A stretch of DNA of 24,348 nucleotides. It comes from a bacterium. GTDB taxonomy: Bacteria; RUG730; JAAEPJ01. The stretch is taken from the NCBI GenBank assembly GCA_024222485.1, contig JAAEPJ010000463.1:1-24348 (forward strand). Reading direction: 5' to 3'. Shown piece by piece: positions 24,253 through 24,348 of this stretch (position 1 is the first letter of the stretch; the number at the start of each line of letters is the position of its first letter). The position numbers and the translations under genes are program-made. Below the pieces are notes generated by a model. It had not been told where the DNA came from. It made no database searches and saw only the letters and a program-made list of their open reading frames with translations.

Positions 24253-24348
24253 ATATAATGCAGAAAATGAAAGAATAAAAAGAAAATATTTTATATATTT
24301 AAAAGAGGCTTTTAAAAAAAGTCAAAGCACAATTGATAATATTAGAAA
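24245..24348 (+). CDS. Tyrosine recombinase/phage integrase, N-terminal part (cut by window edge)
   Basis: Only the first 34 codons are visible, beginning MIKYNAENERIKRKYFIYLK and continuing EAFKKSQSTIDNIRK. This matches the start of tyrosine recombinases with a SAM-like core-binding domain ('ENERIKRxYFxYLKEAxxxSexTIdav'). The catalytic Arg-His-Arg-Tyr domain would lie beyond the right edge and is not seen. AAGGAAGG precedes the ATG at five bases. Its presence beside an XRE-ImmA pair and DUF3800 marks the right part of the window as an integrated mobile element. The structured leader and terminator at 23886-24022 may control it. Confidence 0.7.
   Translation, partial: MIKYNAENERIKRKYFIYLKEAFKKSQSTIDNIR

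Overview
This AT-rich window comes from a diderm (Gram-negative-type) bacterium. It encodes LpxK for lipid A, a glycosyltransferase of the lipopolysaccharide-core type, and an outer-membrane beta-barrel-like protein with a signal peptide and a terminal Phe. Archaeal-type phosphoglycerate mutase and type III glutamine synthetase point to an uncultured or deep-branching lineage (Elusimicrobia- or Margulisbacteria-like would fit), but I cannot assign a taxon from sequence alone. Tryptophan is read from TGG in the intact genes, so the internal stops described below are not a genome-wide recoding.

Layout. (1) 1-7000, minus strand: a large secreted protein of unknown function that runs off the left edge and is frameshifted near its N-terminus; tRNA-Gly(GCC); tRNA-Leu(GAG); secG; and the lower-glycolysis genes apgM, pgk and gap, with a strong terminator between gap and pgk. 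(2) 7001-7347: a divergent promoter region with a good sigma-70 promoter for gap and another for yggT. (3) 7348-20633, plus strand: yggT, dprA, otsB, a YhcC-type radical SAM gene, glnN with its own promoter and terminator, a stand-alone thiH, an envelope cluster (WaaE-like glycosyltransferase, lpxK, a YbgC-like thioesterase carrying an in-frame stop), an RDD membrane protein, an outer-membrane protein, a GlgC-family nucleotidyltransferase with altered active-site motifs, and a small membrane protein. (4) 20729-21535: a PilZ to radical SAM fusion gene of different base composition, interrupted by a TGA where PilZ domains usually have Trp and cut short at its 3' end. (5) 21540-24348: a very AT-rich mobile island with a candidate structured RNA, a frameshifted DUF3800 gene, an XRE repressor plus ImmA/IrrE-like protein operon with a dyad operator, a small YezD-like protein, a structured leader that appears able to switch between a hairpin and a terminator, and the start of a tyrosine recombinase at the right edge.

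How the parts relate. Region 1 forms a central carbon and secretion block, region 3 a housekeeping and envelope block, and regions 4-5 an accessory block. Four genes across the window (secreted protein, YbgC, PilZ-radical SAM, DUF3800) are each broken by one small lesion whose repair restores a family-like protein. That suggests recent gene decay, or sequence errors in part. The most novel candidates are the PilZ-radical SAM fusion, the two structured RNAs in the island, and the uncharacterised secreted family at the left edge.
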